Below, piece by piece: positions 1 through 9,517 of a stretch of 64,000 nt of DNA (the stretch's first letter is position 1; each line of letters starts with the position of its first letter). The stretch comes from Actinomadura sp. NBRC 104425 (lineage in GTDB: Bacteria; Actinomycetota; Actinomycetes; Streptosporangiales; Streptosporangiaceae). The notes below the pieces were generated by a model that searched no databases, had not been told where the DNA came from, and saw only the letters and a program-made list of their open reading frames with translations. Both the position numbers and the translations under genes were made by a program. The stretch spans positions 1 to 64,000 of the forward strand of contig NZ_BSTN01000007.1 of assembly GCF_030269545.1 (NCBI RefSeq), written 5' to 3'.

Positions 1-403
1 GCCTACACCGAGATCCTGCCGGATGAGACCAAGGAGTCGGCAGCCGCGTTTGTGGACTCGTGCGCAGGCGTTCTTCGCCGCCGCCGGAATCACCGTGCGC
101 CGTGTACTGACCGACAACGGCTCGTGCTACCGATCGCGGCTGTGGCGCGACACCCTGACCGCCGCCGGAATCGCGCACAAGCGCACCCGCCCGTTCCGGC
201 CGCAGACCAACGGCAAGGTCGAGCGCTACCACCGCACCCTGCTGGACGAATGGGCCTACGCCCGCCCCTACGCCTCCGAGAGCGAACGCCGCGCCGCGCT
301 TGCGCCCTGGCTGCACATGTACAACCATCACCGCGGCCACACCGCACTCGGCGGCCTCCCACCCGCCAGCCGCGTCACCAACCTGTCAGGACAGAACAAC
401 TAG
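1..403 (+). pseudogene. IS481-family transposase, 3' part, frameshifted
   Basis: This is the C-terminal part of a DDE (rve-fold) transposase; the 5' part lies outside the window. Frame 1 reads AYTEILPDETKESAAAF up to about position 51. The family sequence then continues one frame over as WTRAQAFFAAAGITV, followed by the LTDNGS motif (second catalytic Asp) and NGKVERYHRTLLDEWAY (catalytic Glu region), ending in NLSGQNN and TAG at 401-403. An extra base near 52 (tttGtgg) explains the shift. The element is probably inactive unless this is a sequencing error. The last codon and stop run past the inferred IS end at 398. Confidence 0.85.
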
Positions 404-404
404 C
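379..404 (+). mobile_element. IS481-family right terminal inverted repeat and target site
   Basis: Read inward from its outer edge on the minus strand, bases 398-379 give TGTTCTGTCCTGACAGGTTG, an IS481-like end starting with TGT. The next bases, ACTAGC at 399-404, match the NCTAGN target hexamer described for Bordetella IS481. The CTAG supplies the TAG stop of the transposase and, on the other strand, the TAG stop of the P-type ATPase gene. The left end is outside the window, so the duplication cannot be verified here. Confidence 0.65.
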
Positions 405-3400
405 GCGGGGCGGGCGCGCCGCCCGCGGGCTCCTTGGCCTCGGCGCCGTCCACCGCGCCGCCGTTCACCGCGCCGCCGTTCACCGCGCCGTCCTTCACCG
501 CGCCGTCCTTCACAGCGCCATCCTTCACCGCGCCGCCTTTCACTGAGAGCAGGCGGCGCAGCAGTCGCGGGCCGAGCACCGAGACGGCGGCGGCCACCGC
601 GGCCGACCCCAGCACCACCGTCCAGGCGCCCGGGCCGAGCGGCACCGACCCGAAGAAGTGGCTGAGGCCCGGCGTCTCGATGACGACGGCGAGCACCAGC
701 ACCGAGGCGGCGCAGGTCGCCAGCACGGCCGGGCTGTGCCGTCCCATCTGCAGCGTCTGCGCCAGCTGGGTGATGACCAGCGCGGCCAGGCCCATGGTGC
801 CGGCGCGGCGGCGCCGCCCGGTGAGCCGGCCGATCTGCCAGGCGAGGATGGACCCGAGCGCGGTGACCAGGCCGCGCGCCGCGATGGCCTCGTACAGCGG
901 GTCGCCGAACGGCCCGCGGCGGGCCGGGCGCTCGCCGTCGCCGTCGGGCGGCGCCAGCGCCACCGCCAGCGCGGGCATCATGTCGGTCAGCATGTTGACC
1001 AGCAGCAGCTGGCGGGTGCTGAGCGGGGCGCGCCCGCCGACGGCGGTGCCGTACACGGTGAAGGCGATCTCCCCCGCGTTCCCGCCGACCAGGATGGACA
1101 CCGCGTTGCGCACGCTCTGCCACAGCATCCGGCCCTCCAGCAGCGCCTCGGTGATGCCGGGCAGGTCGCTGCCGGGCAGGATGAGGTCGGCGGCGGAGCG
1201 GGCGGCGGCCGAGTCCCCGGCGCTCAGCCCGATGCCGACGTCGGCGAGCCGGATCGCCGCGGCGTCGTTGGCGCCGTCGCCGGTCATCGCGACCACCCGG
1301 CCCGCCCGGCGCAGCGCCTGCACGATGCGGACCTTGTGCTCGGGGCCGACGCGCGCGAACACCGACGTGCGGGCGATGCGGGCGGCGCGGTGCCGGTCGC
1401 TGAGCCGGTCCAGCTCGGCGCCGGTGAGCACCCGGTCGGCGTGCGGGACGCCCAGTTCGGCGGCGACGGCCTGGGCGGTGGCGGGGTGGTCGCCGGTGAT
1501 GACGACGACCCGGATGCCCGCCTCGGTGAGCGTGCGGATCGCGTCGGCGGCGTCGCGGCGCGGCGGGTCGGCGATGCCGACGAACCCGAGCAGGGTGAGC
1601 CGCTCCCCGTCGAGCGCGGCCCTGCCCTCGTCCAGCCGGGACGCGTCCGGCCGCGCCTCGGCGACGGCCAGCACCCGCAGGCCGCGTTCGGCCAGGTCCT
1701 GCACGACGCCGCGGGCCTTGCCGCGCCGCTCGGCGGTGAGCGCCTCGGTGCCGGCGGCGGACGCGACGCGGTCGCAGCGCTCCATGACGACCTCGGGTGC
1801 GCCCTTGACGACGAGGGCGGGCCGGTCGCCGTCCCAGCCGGTGGCGGCGGAGAAGCCGCGGCTGGGCTCGAACGGGGTCTCGTGGACCAGCCGCCAGCCG
1901 TCGTCGCCGCCCAGGTGCGCGGCGGCCGCGTCGAGGACGGCGCGGTCGGTGGCGTGGCGCGGCCGCTCCGCGCCCCGTCCCTGCGGGCAGGCGCGCGCGG
2001 CAGCGGTCAGCACGCGCCGCCCCAGCGCCGAGTCGAGCTGCGTTTCGCCGTCGGGTCCGCTGACGGTGGTGACGCGCAGCCGCCCCTCGGTCAGCGTCCC
2101 GGTCTTGTCGAAGCACAGGGTGTCGACGCGGCCCATGGTGCCGAGCGTGCGGGAGCTGCGCACCAGCACATTGCGGCGCGACAGGCGGCGCGCGGCGGCC
2201 AGCTGCGCCACGGTCGCCACCAGCGGCAGCCCCTCGGGGACGGCCGCGACCGAGACCGCCACGCCCGACGACACCGCCTGCCGGACCGACGCGCCGCGCA
2301 GCAGCCCGAGCGCGCCGACCAGCGCGCCGCTCAGCCCGGTCACCGGCAGCGCCACCCGGGTCAGCTCGTTGAGCTGCGCCTGCACGCCGCTGGGGGCGGC
2401 GCCGCGTCCGGCCAGCGCGGCGGCGCGCCCCGCCTGCGTGGCGGCGCCGGTCGCGACCACGACGGCGTAGGCGCGGCCGGTGAGCACGGTGGTGTCCTGG
2501 TAGAGCATGCAGGTGCGGTCGGGGAACTCGGCGCCCGGAACGGCCTCCACCGACTTGGCCACCGGCAGCGACTCGCCGGTCAGGCTGGCCTCGTCGACCT
2601 CCAGGTCGTCCGCGGCCAGCAGCCGGGCGTCCGCGGGCACCAGGTCGGACGGGCCGAGCGCGATGACGTCGCCCGGCCGCAGCTCGGCCGCCGGCACGCC
2701 GTCGGTCGGCACCGGTTCGCAGCGCCGCACCCGCGGATCGTCCCACGGCCGCCGGCCGCCGTCCGCGCGGACCCGGCGGACGGGGGGACGCTGGTCCAGC
2801 AGCAGCTCGCGCAGCGCCCGCTCGGCCCGCGCCCGCTGCACTCCGCTGATGAGCGCGTTGCCGGCCATGACCCCGCCGACCAGCCCCGCGTCCACCCCGG
2901 ATCCGACGACGGCGGACGCGGCGGCGCCCAGCACCAGCACCGGCGTCAGCGGGTCGCGCAGCTCGTGCCCGACGGCGCGGGCCACATCGGCGAGCATCCC
3001 GGCGCGGCGGGCGGCCCCGTCGGGCAGCGGAAGGAAGATCGGCGGGCGCCGCCGCGGCGGCTCCTGCGCGGGCGGGGCGGCGCGCAGTTTGAGGGCCTGT
3101 TCGGCGGCGGCCTGCGGGTCCAGCGCGTGCCAGGGGACGCGCGGCAGCGGTTGCGGCGCGGGCCGGGCGGCCAGGCGCCGCGCGGACACCACGCCGCCGA
3201 GCAGCGCGATGAGCGCGGCGCTGTGCATCGGGGCGAGGTTGAGCGGCGCGGTGGCGCGGCGTCCGGTGACCACCAGCAGCGCACCCAGCGCCGACCCGCC
3301 GGCGGCCAGCCGCACCGCGCGTCCGCTGGCCTCGCGGGCGGCGCGCACGGCGGCCAGCACCCGCCACGCCTGTTCCAGCCCGCCGGTGCAGATCAGGTCC

Positions 3401-5211
3401 GCGCCCCAGCACACCGGCCCCGGGACCGCCCCGTCGGGGGGCGGCGCGGCCTCGCCGCCGCGCGGGGGCGCCGCCGGTCGCGCGACCACGCCGACGCCGA
3501 CGTCGGCGGCCAGGGCGGCGTCATCGTCGGCGCCGGTGAGGACGAGCACGCCGTGCCCCTCCTCCTGCAGCCGCCGCACGTGCTCGGCGAGCGGCAGGCG
3601 GGGGTCGAGCGCGTCGTCGGCCAGCGGCATCAGCTCGTCGGTCGAGGCGTTCTCCGTCAGCAGCACGCGCACGCCGCCGTCGCGCGCCGCGGTGAGCACC
3701 GCCTCGGCCAGGGGGTCCAGGCGGTGGCCGACGACGGCGCCGCCGCGCGCGGTGCCGTCGGCGTCGACGACGCGCACCCGCACGCCCCCGGCGCCGTCGT
3801 CGGCGACGCGTTCCAGCCGCAGGCCGTCGTCGCCGGGCCTGCCGTCCAGGCCCGGATCGTGCTGCAGCAGCCGCGCCGCCGTCCGCCACGTCGACGGGTC
3901 GTCCGCGGAAAGGATCTCCAGGTCGTCCGCGCACAGCACGGACGCGTCCACCACCACCGCGCTGATCCGGTCGAGCCGCAGGTAGCAGGAGCCGTCCAGC
4001 GGGACGACCCCGGCGCGCGACAGCTGCCGGTCGAGCGTCGCGGCGAATCCGGCGCGGCCGAACCGGGCGGCCCGCGGCACGGTCGCCATGACGAGGTCGG
4101 CGGCCGTGCCCGGGTCGCGGGTCAGGGCCAGCACGGCCGCGGCCCCGCCCAATGTGGCCAGCGCGGAACGGTCGGCGGCCTTCTCCACCGGTCCGTCCGG
4201 CAGCGGGACGGGCCGTTCGGCGCGCAGCGGCGGCTCGTGCGGCACGCCGGCGGCGGACAGCCGGTGGTGCCAGCCGTGCCAGGCGGCGCGCCGCGCGTTG
4301 AGTTCGGCGATCAGGACGACGCGGTGCACGACGTCGACGGCCAGTCCGGCCGGCTCCTGGGTGAGCCCGTGCAGGGCGGCGTTGCCGACGGCGAGCACCA
4401 GGTCTGCGCCGTGCGGGCCGAGCCGGCGCTCCAGCAGGCGGCGCAGCCTCGGCTGGTGGTCCACCCAGGGCAGCACCATGCGGAACACGCCCGGCAGCCG
4501 CGGTGCGCGCGTCAGCCGCCCGGTGGCGGCCAGCGCGAGCGCCGCGCAGTCGGACGCCAGCGCGATCGTCTCGACGGTGACCGGTGCGCGGTCGGCGGGA
4601 TGGGCGGACAGGGGGAAGGGCTCGTCGGGGAGATCGTGGTCCTTCTCCACGTCGGCGATCACCGCCACCAGCCGCTCCACCGGCAGCGCGTCCTCGTCGA
4701 AGGCGCACAGGATCTCGCCGGTGACCGCGTTGACCTGCGCCCAGTCCACGCCCTCCAGCCGCCGCACAGCCGCGCCGACCGCCCGGCGCAGCTCGGCGGC
4801 CTCGCGCGCCCGCCCGACGGCGCGACGGTGCAGCTCGATGCAGGCGCGTCCCTCGCTGGCCCACACGCGGCGCCTGCCGTGCGTCCCGACCAGGGCGCCC
4901 AGCTCGGCACGCCGCGAGAGGTCGGCGATCCGCGACCATCCGGGCGGGCGGGGCAGCGGCCTGGGCAGCCCGCGCGGCCGGTGCAGCGCGATCAGGCCGG
5001 ACACCGCGGCGGGCAGCGCCATCGCCGCCGGCAGAACCGGCGGCGCCGGCCGGGGGACGGGCGGGGCGGGCAGCGCCCGCACGGCCCGCCGGGGGACCTG
5101 CACGGCCACCTCGGCGGCACCCCACGCCAGCCCGGCCGCACCCCCCGCCGCTTCGGCGGCCCCGGAGGCGACTCCGGGCACCAGGCGCGCCGCGGATCGC
5201 AGCAGTCCCAT
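400..5211 (-). CDS. CtpI-like P-type cation-translocating ATPase (1603 aa)
   Basis: A giant P-type ATPase of the size of mycobacterial CtpI. The C-terminal half carries TGES (878-881, actuator), PEGLP in the membrane (992-996, typical of P2-like pumps rather than CPx heavy-metal pumps), DKTGTLT with phosphorylated D1035, and TGDGAND near 1310. Further hydrophobic segments follow to about residue 1550. The N-terminal ~840 residues are poorly conserved and partly hydrophobic. The ATG at 5211 (MGLLRSAARL) was chosen because upstream in-frame sequence has no P-ATPase character. The C-terminus ends in six pentapeptide repeats of the type (K/N)(G/D)GAV. The transported ion is unknown. The stop codon lies in the IS481 target site. 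Confidence 0.85.
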   Translation of the reverse strand: MGLLRSAARLVPGVASGAAEAAGGAAGLAWGAAEVAVQVPRRAVRALPAPPVPRPAPPVLPAAMALPAAVSGLIALHRPRGLPRPLPRPPGWSRIADLSRRAELGALVGTHGRRRVWASEGRACIELHRRAVGRAREAAELRRAVGAAVRRLEGVDWAQVNAVTGEILCAFDEDALPVERLVAVIADVEKDHDLPDEPFPLSAHPADRAPVTVETIALASDCAALALAATGRLTRAPRLPGVFRMVLPWVDHQPRLRRLLERRLGPHGADLVLAVGNAALHGLTQEPAGLAVDVVHRVVLIAELNARRAAWHGWHHRLSAAGVPHEPPLRAERPVPLPDGPVEKAADRSALATLGGAAAVLALTRDPGTAADLVMATVPRAARFGRAGFAATLDRQLSRAGVVPLDGSCYLRLDRISAVVVDASVLCADDLEILSADDPSTWRTAARLLQHDPGLDGRPGDDGLRLERVADDGAGGVRVRVVDADGTARGGAVVGHRLDPLAEAVLTAARDGGVRVLLTENASTDELMPLADDALDPRLPLAEHVRRLQEEGHGVLVLTGADDDAALAADVGVGVVARPAAPPRGGEAAPPPDGAVPGPVCWGADLICTGGLEQAWRVLAAVRAAREASGRAVRLAAGGSALGALLVVTGRRATAPLNLAPMHSAALIALLGGVVSARRLAARPAPQPLPRVPWHALDPQAAAEQALKLRAAPPAQEPPRRRPPIFLPLPDGAARRAGMLADVARAVGHELRDPLTPVLVLGAAASAVVGSGVDAGLVGGVMAGNALISGVQRARAERALRELLLDQRPPVRRVRADGGRRPWDDPRVRRCEPVPTDGVPAAELRPGDVIALGPSDLVPADARLLAADDLEVDEASLTGESLPVAKSVEAVPGAEFPDRTCMLYQDTTVLTGRAYAVVVATGAATQAGRAAALAGRGAAPSGVQAQLNELTRVALPVTGLSGALVGALGLLRGASVRQAVSSGVAVSVAAVPEGLPLVATVAQLAAARRLSRRNVLVRSSRTLGTMGRVDTLCFDKTGTLTEGRLRVTTVSGPDGETQLDSALGRRVLTAAARACPQGRGAERPRHATDRAVLDAAAAHLGGDDGWRLVHETPFEPSRGFSAATGWDGDRPALVVKGAPEVVMERCDRVASAAGTEALTAERRGKARGVVQDLAERGLRVLAVAEARPDASRLDEGRAALDGERLTLLGFVGIADPPRRDAADAIRTLTEAGIRVVVITGDHPATAQAVAAELGVPHADRVLTGAELDRLSDRHRAARIARTSVFARVGPEHKVRIVQALRRAGRVVAMTGDGANDAAAIRLADVGIGLSAGDSAAARSAADLILPGSDLPGITEALLEGRMLWQSVRNAVSILVGGNAGEIAFTVYGTAVGGRAPLSTRQLLLVNMLTDMMPALAVALAPPDGDGERPARRGPFGDPLYEAIAARGLVTALGSILAWQIGRLTGRRRRAGTMGLAALVITQLAQTLQMGRHSPAVLATCAASVLVLAVVIETPGLSHFFGSVPLGPGAWTVVLGSAAVAAAVSVLGPRLLRRLLSVKGGAVKDGAVKDGAVKDGAVNGGAVNGGAVDGAEAKEPAGGAPAPR
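451..540. repeat. 15-bp tandem repeat, 6 units, in P-ATPase C-terminus
   Basis: Six 15-bp units starting caccgcgccg encode (K/N)(G/D)GAV pentapeptides near the C-terminus of the P-type ATPase. Unit length is a multiple of three, so copy number can change without shifting frame. Confidence 0.9.
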
Positions 5212-5351
5212 GATCGACTCAGCCCCCCACGCCTGCTGGACGTGACGGTCTGTGCAACTACCCCCGGTACCGGACTCGACACCGGAACGCCGCGACTTTC
5301 GTGGCCTCCGGGACCGGCTGCCAGGCGCCCTGCCCTTGAGCAACCCCGCTG

Positions 5352-6497
5352 TCAGGCCTGGGCGACGGCGCCGCCGGACAGCAGGTCGTCCACGTCGTCG
5401 AAGCCCAGTTCGGCCAGCACGGCGCGGGTGTCGGCGCCGGGGGCGGGGGGCGGGCCGCCGATCTCGGGGGCCGTGCGGGAGAAGCGCGGCGCCGGGGCGG
5501 GCTGGCGGTGCCCGCCGCGTTCCACGAACACCTCCCGCGCGGTGTTGTACGGGTGCTCGGCGGCCTCGCGCAGCGACAGCACCGGCGCCACGCACCCGTC
5601 GCCGGGCAGGAAGATCTCCGCCCACTCGTCGCGGGTCCTGGATTTGAACGCGGCGGCGAACCGCTCCCGCAGCTCCGGCCAGTTCGCGGGGTCGCCCCGG
5701 TCGGGCAGGCCGGCGTCGGCCAGGCCGAGGCGCTCCAGGAACTCGGCGTAGAACTGCGGCTCCAGCGCGCCGACCGCGACGTGCTCGCCGTCGGCCGTCT
5801 CGTACACGTCGTACCAGGGCGCGCCGGTGTCGAGCAGGTTGACGCCGCGTTCGTCGCGCCACATGCCGCCGGCCAGGAACGAGTGGATGAACGTCGACAG
5901 GTGCGAGGTGCCGTCGACGATGGCGGCGTCCACGACCTGGCCGCGGCCGCTGGCGCGCGCCTCCAGCAGCGCCGACAGCACCCCGACGACCAGGTACATG
6001 CTGCCGCCCGCGAAATCGCCGAGCAGGTTCATCGGGACCTGCGGCGGGCCGCCGGCGCGGCCGATGGCGTGCAGGGCGCCGGTGACGGCGATGTAGCCGA
6101 TGTCGTGGCCGGCGCTGCGCGCCAGCGGCCCCTCCTGGCCCCAGCCGGTCATCCGCCCGTACACCAGGGCGGGGTTGCGGGCCAGGCAGGCGTCGGGGCC
6201 GATGCCGAGCCGTTCGGTGACGCCGGGCCGGAAGCCCTCGATGAGCACGTCCGACCGCTCGACCATGCGCAGCACGACGTCGCGTCCCCGCTCGTTCTTC
6301 AGGTCCACCGCGATCGAGCGCTTGCCGCGGCCGAGGAAGTCGGCGGGCACGGGATCGGTTCCGCGGGTGGCCGAGGAGGCGCGGTCGACGCGGACGACGT
6401 CGGCGCCCAGATCGGCCAGCAGCATCGCGGCGAACGGCCCCGGCCCGATGCCGGCCAGTTCGATCACCCGCACGCCCGACAGCGGCCCTTTGCCCAT
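5352..6497 (-). CDS. CoA-transferase family III / alpha-methylacyl-CoA racemase
   Basis: A 381-aa CaiB/BaiF-fold enzyme closest in look to alpha-methylacyl-CoA racemase (MCR/AMACR), which epimerises 2-methyl branched acyl-CoAs. The N-terminus VRVIELAGIGPGPFAAM is typical. In MCR the catalytic pair is His126/Asp156; here GHDIGY (H131) and NLLGDFAGG (D161) match. The start at 6497 is preceded by GAAAGGGG about 8 nt upstream; the longer ATG at 6539 has no such site. It could instead be another type III CoA-transferase, but the H/D pair favours the racemase. The 140 bp downstream, before the ATPase gene, contain the palindrome CCGGTACCGG (5264-5273). Confidence 0.85.
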   Translation of the reverse strand: MGKGPLSGVRVIELAGIGPGPFAAMLLADLGADVVRVDRASSATRGTDPVPADFLGRGKRSIAVDLKNERGRDVVLRMVERSDVLIEGFRPGVTERLGIGPDACLARNPALVYGRMTGWGQEGPLARSAGHDIGYIAVTGALHAIGRAGGPPQVPMNLLGDFAGGSMYLVVGVLSALLEARASGRGQVVDAAIVDGTSHLSTFIHSFLAGGMWRDERGVNLLDTGAPWYDVYETADGEHVAVGALEPQFYAEFLERLGLADAGLPDRGDPANWPELRERFAAAFKSRTRDEWAEIFLPGDGCVAPVLSLREAAEHPYNTAREVFVERGGHRQPAPAPRFSRTAPEIGGPPPAPGADTRAVLAELGFDDVDDLLSGGAVAQA

Positions 6498-6616
6498 CGA
6501 CGGCCCCTTTCGCCTCGTTTCGCCTCTCGCCGTCCGCACCCTTCGCGCGGAATGCGGTTCGCCTCCCTAGTCTGCCCCACTCCAGTAAGCGAGTGCTGAC
6601 CGGGTGCCGGGCGGGT

Positions 6617-8287
6617 TCAGCGGGCGCGGGCGGTGAGGGTGATGGGGACGCCGGACTGGTGGGCCGAGCGGAGGCTGGAGGCGACCAGCAGGCGGCCCCT
6701 GGTGTCGGCCGTGCGCAGGGCCCCCTCGCTCTGGATGTGCGGCACCAGGCCCGGACCGGCCGCGGCGAGGTAGTACCAGCGTCCGGACGGCGCCTGCCAC
6801 CAGGTGCCGCTGACCGGCCTGGCCACGTCGCAGCTGCCGGTTGCGTGGTGGGCGCCGCGCCGCAGCAGCGTGGCCTCGCCCGCCGGGCCGCCCGTGGTGA
6901 AGGACAGGCTCGTGCACACCCATTCGGCGGGGCCTCCGCCGTGGGGCAGGGTGCCCGTCCAGAACCGCCGGGCCGACGCCTCGGTGACCGAGCGTTCCAG
7001 GCGGGGCAGCGCGCACGCCACCCGCTCCCACAGCCGCACGCCGTCGGCCGTCAGCGGCGCGGCGGCGCGCGCGCCGGAGGCGGCCTTCGCGCTGCGCGCG
7101 TCGGGGGCGGGGCGGCGCGCGTCGGGGGCGGGTTCGGCGGGACGCTGGGTCAGCACGGCGGGCCGGGCGAAGCCGAGGTCGCCCACCGTGCGGGCGCCGT
7201 CGGCGCCTTCGAGGCGGAGGAGGGGGCCGCGCCCGCACGGGGTTTTGGGGGCGGGCACCCGTTCGGTCACGCCCGCGTCCACCTCCACCTTGCGGCCGCC
7301 GGGCGTCGCGGCGCGGGTGTCCCAGGGTGCGAGCAGGTAGCGGCCGCCGCCCAGCGGCAGCGGGGTCGAGCCGTCGTCGGCGGCGGCGGTGAAAATCTCC
7401 ACGGGGCGCCCCTGCCCGCTGTAGCGGGCGACGCGGTCGCCGTTGCGCAGCAGTGCGGTGGGGACCCCGTCGACGTGCCCGGCGAACAGGAGCTGGGCGC
7501 CGACGTCGCCCCTGCCCGGCGGGCGCGGGGCGGCGGGCGAGCGGGCCCACGCGCGCAGCGCCCGCGTGGTGAAGCCGCGGTCGCCGGCCAGGTCGCCGCG
7601 GGCGGGCCAGACGTCCAGGCGGTGCGGGCCGCCGCGCCAGGCGCCGGGCGCGGCGGTGAGCAGGTGCAGCCGGCGGTCGTCGGCCGCCCCCTCGCCGCCC
7701 GCCAGCGACCCCTCGTTCTCGGTGATCACCAGGGCTCCGCCGAGCGCGGCGGTGAGCGCCACGGCCGCGGCGACGGGGATGAGCGGGCGGCGGCGGACGG
7801 GGTGGTCCATCCCGGGGCCGAAGGCGAACGCGTCCGGCGGCTCCAGGGCCGGCAGCTCGGCGGCGTCGGCGGCGTCGATCACCGGCCAGGGGTCGCGGAC
7901 GCGCAGCCGCAGCAGCTGGTCGCGCACCGCGTACCGGCGCATGCCCTCGATCCGCCGCAGCACCCAGGCCACCCGCACGGGCGGCTCCAGGTCGGCCAGC
8001 GCGGCGGTCAGCGCCGCGTCCGGCAGGCGGGCGGGCAACGCGCGCAGCCACGGGCCCAGGCCGATGCGCAGCCGGCGGGACGGGCGCATGGCCCGGCGCA
8101 GCACCCGGGTCCGCTGCCGGGCCAGGTCGCCGCGCGGGCGGCGGGTGACGGCCTCGTCGACGATCCGCCGGGCGACCGCCATCCGGTAGACGCGGCGCGC
8201 CCGGCCCGGCTGAACGAAATACGCCAACCGGACAAGATCCCGATAATGCGTTTCCGCCTCGTTTCTCGTCGCCACTTTCTCCGGCAT
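6617..8287 (-). CDS. Membrane-anchored protein with degenerate sigma-factor-like N-terminus
   Basis: A 556-aa protein I cannot name. Residues ~17-48 (DLVRLAYFVQPGRARRVYRM) loosely resemble ECF sigma region 2, and ~98-130 (LADLEPPVRVAWVLRRIEGM) loosely resemble region 4. A single membrane helix follows (~169-188), then a ~365-aa outer domain with an Ala/Pro-rich linker containing two RRPAPDAR-like repeats near 375-395. The start has GAGGAG 9 nt upstream. Predicted topology is cytoplasmic N-terminus and exported C-terminus. Whether the sigma-like part binds RNA polymerase is unknown; it may be degenerate. Confidence 0.6.
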   Translation of the reverse strand: MPEKVATRNEAETHYRDLVRLAYFVQPGRARRVYRMAVARRIVDEAVTRRPRGDLARQRTRVLRRAMRPSRRLRIGLGPWLRALPARLPDAALTAALADLEPPVRVAWVLRRIEGMRRYAVRDQLLRLRVRDPWPVIDAADAAELPALEPPDAFAFGPGMDHPVRRRPLIPVAAAVALTAALGGALVITENEGSLAGGEGAADDRRLHLLTAAPGAWRGGPHRLDVWPARGDLAGDRGFTTRALRAWARSPAAPRPPGRGDVGAQLLFAGHVDGVPTALLRNGDRVARYSGQGRPVEIFTAAADDGSTPLPLGGGRYLLAPWDTRAATPGGRKVEVDAGVTERVPAPKTPCGRGPLLRLEGADGARTVGDLGFARPAVLTQRPAEPAPDARRPAPDARSAKAASGARAAAPLTADGVRLWERVACALPRLERSVTEASARRFWTGTLPHGGGPAEWVCTSLSFTTGGPAGEATLLRRGAHHATGSCDVARPVSGTWWQAPSGRWYYLAAAGPGLVPHIQSEGALRTADTRGRLLVASSLRSAHQSGVPITLTARAR

Positions 8288-8651
8288 CGCGCCAGCTCCT
8301 CAGGCCGCGAGGGATGAATCGTCAGTGCGGACCGAGAGTAGGGAGCGCCGCCGGAAGGCCGTGCGGGTTTGGTGGAACGATTAACTACGACGCCCGACAA
8401 TTCCCGCAATGTCGCGACAGAATGACGTCCCGCCGATCATGTGCGGCGCACTCTAGGCGCACACTGAAGCCTTCCGTCCCCTTTGCGCGGAGGCCGCCGC
8501 GGCCGGTGCACCGGGCCGACGGGGCGAACCCCGCACTCCCCGACGTGTCGCATGTGTGAGCGGAACCGCCGGAACGGAACGAACGCCGGGGCGATCCGGA
8601 ACGTCCTACCCTGTGGGATCGCCGACGCGAACCGAGATTTCCGAGGTGGAC
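8288..8651. other. Divergent intergenic region, 364 bp
   Basis: The region between two divergent genes holds no convincing ORF. It contains the perfect palindrome TGTCGCGACA (8410-8419), clustered GGAAC direct repeats (8562-8580), and a TACCCT -10-like box at 8607-8612 that would give an M50B transcript starting near 8619. Confidence 0.45.
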
Positions 8652-9419
8652 GTGGACGTGGCAAGCGCTGACGCGGGCAGCATCGCCGACCTGTGGGATC
8701 GGCTGACCGGGACGCAACCGGACCCTCCGTGGTGGCTGGTGATCCTGGTCGGCCTGCTGGCGCTGGGCGCCGTCCTGCACGGGCCCACCTGGCGGGTGGC
8801 GCGCAACGTGGTGACGATCGCGCACGAGGGCGGGCACGCCCTGATCGCGCTGGCCACCGGCCGCAAGCTGGACGGCATCAAGCTGCACTCCGACACCTCG
8901 GGCGTGACCGTCTCGCGGGGCAAGCCGCACGGTCCGGGCATGGTGTTCACCGCGATGGCCGGGTACCTCACTCCCCCGCTGCTCGGCCTGCTGTTCGCCC
9001 TGCTGCTGGCCGGGGGCCGCGTCACGCTGATGCTGTGGTTCTCCCTGGCGCTGCTGGCCGGGATGCTCGTGATGATCCGCAACGTGTACGGGGTGGTGTC
9101 GGTGGTGGCCACCGGCGCGCTCATCTTCGGGGTGTCGTGGTTCGGCGGCGACAAGACCCAGGCGGGGTTCGCCTACCTGGCCGCGTGGTTCCTGCTGTTC
9201 GCCGCCATCCGCCCGGTCGTGGAGCTGCAGCGCATGCGCGCCCGCCACATGGCCCCGTCCTCCGACGCCGACCAGCTGGCGCACCTGACGGGCGTCCCCG
9301 GGCTGGCCTGGGTGACCCTGTTCGCGGCGGTGTCGCTGGCGTCGCTGCTGGCGGGCGCGACGCTCATGGCGCCCGACGCGTCGTCCCTGCCGGATCTTCC
9401 CCTGCTGCCCGGCGTCTGA
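8652..9419 (+). CDS. M50B-family integral membrane metalloprotease
   Basis: A ~255-aa polytopic protein with a zinc-binding HEGGH motif (H58, E59, H62 from the chosen start) directly after the first membrane helix (~27-45). This is the layout of the small Peptidase_M50B family of site-2-protease-like intramembrane proteases. At least five more hydrophobic segments follow. GTG at 8652 is chosen because GAGG ends 5 nt upstream and a -10 box lies at 8607-8612; GTG 8646, GTG 8658 or ATG 8556 are alternatives. The substrate is unknown. The next operon starts 98 bp downstream with its own promoter-like box. Confidence 0.75.
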   Translation: MDVASADAGSIADLWDRLTGTQPDPPWWLVILVGLLALGAVLHGPTWRVARNVVTIAHEGGHALIALATGRKLDGIKLHSDTSGVTVSRGKPHGPGMVFTAMAGYLTPPLLGLLFALLLAGGRVTLMLWFSLALLAGMLVMIRNVYGVVSVVATGALIFGVSWFGGDKTQAGFAYLAAWFLLFAAIRPVVELQRMRARHMAPSSDADQLAHLTGVPGLAWVTLFAAVSLASLLAGATLMAPDASSLPDLPLLPGV

Positions 9420-9505
9420 CCAGGGCGGACGCGGCCGGACCGCCGGTGCCCGGGGGCCCCGGCCGGGCGGATGCTCCGGCTCGGGTGTATGTCAGACCCG
9501 GTGGA

Positions 9506-9517
9506 TATTTTCGACAC
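9506..9517 (+). promoter_or_regulatory. Leaderless-type -10 box of the SWIM operon
   Basis: TATTTT (9506-9511) lies 6 nt before the GTG at 9518, so transcription would begin at or next to the start codon. No Shine-Dalgarno is visible. Confidence 0.5.

Noticed and set aside
386..3412. 1008-aa minus-strand ORF in another frame of the ATPase
   Set aside because: Arg/Ala/Gly-rich translation without domains; same-strand shadow of the real frame.
658..5751. 1697-aa plus-strand ORF opposite the P-type ATPase
   Set aside because: Low-complexity shadow of the minus-strand gene; high GC removes stops in all frames. The minus strand has full P-ATPase motifs.
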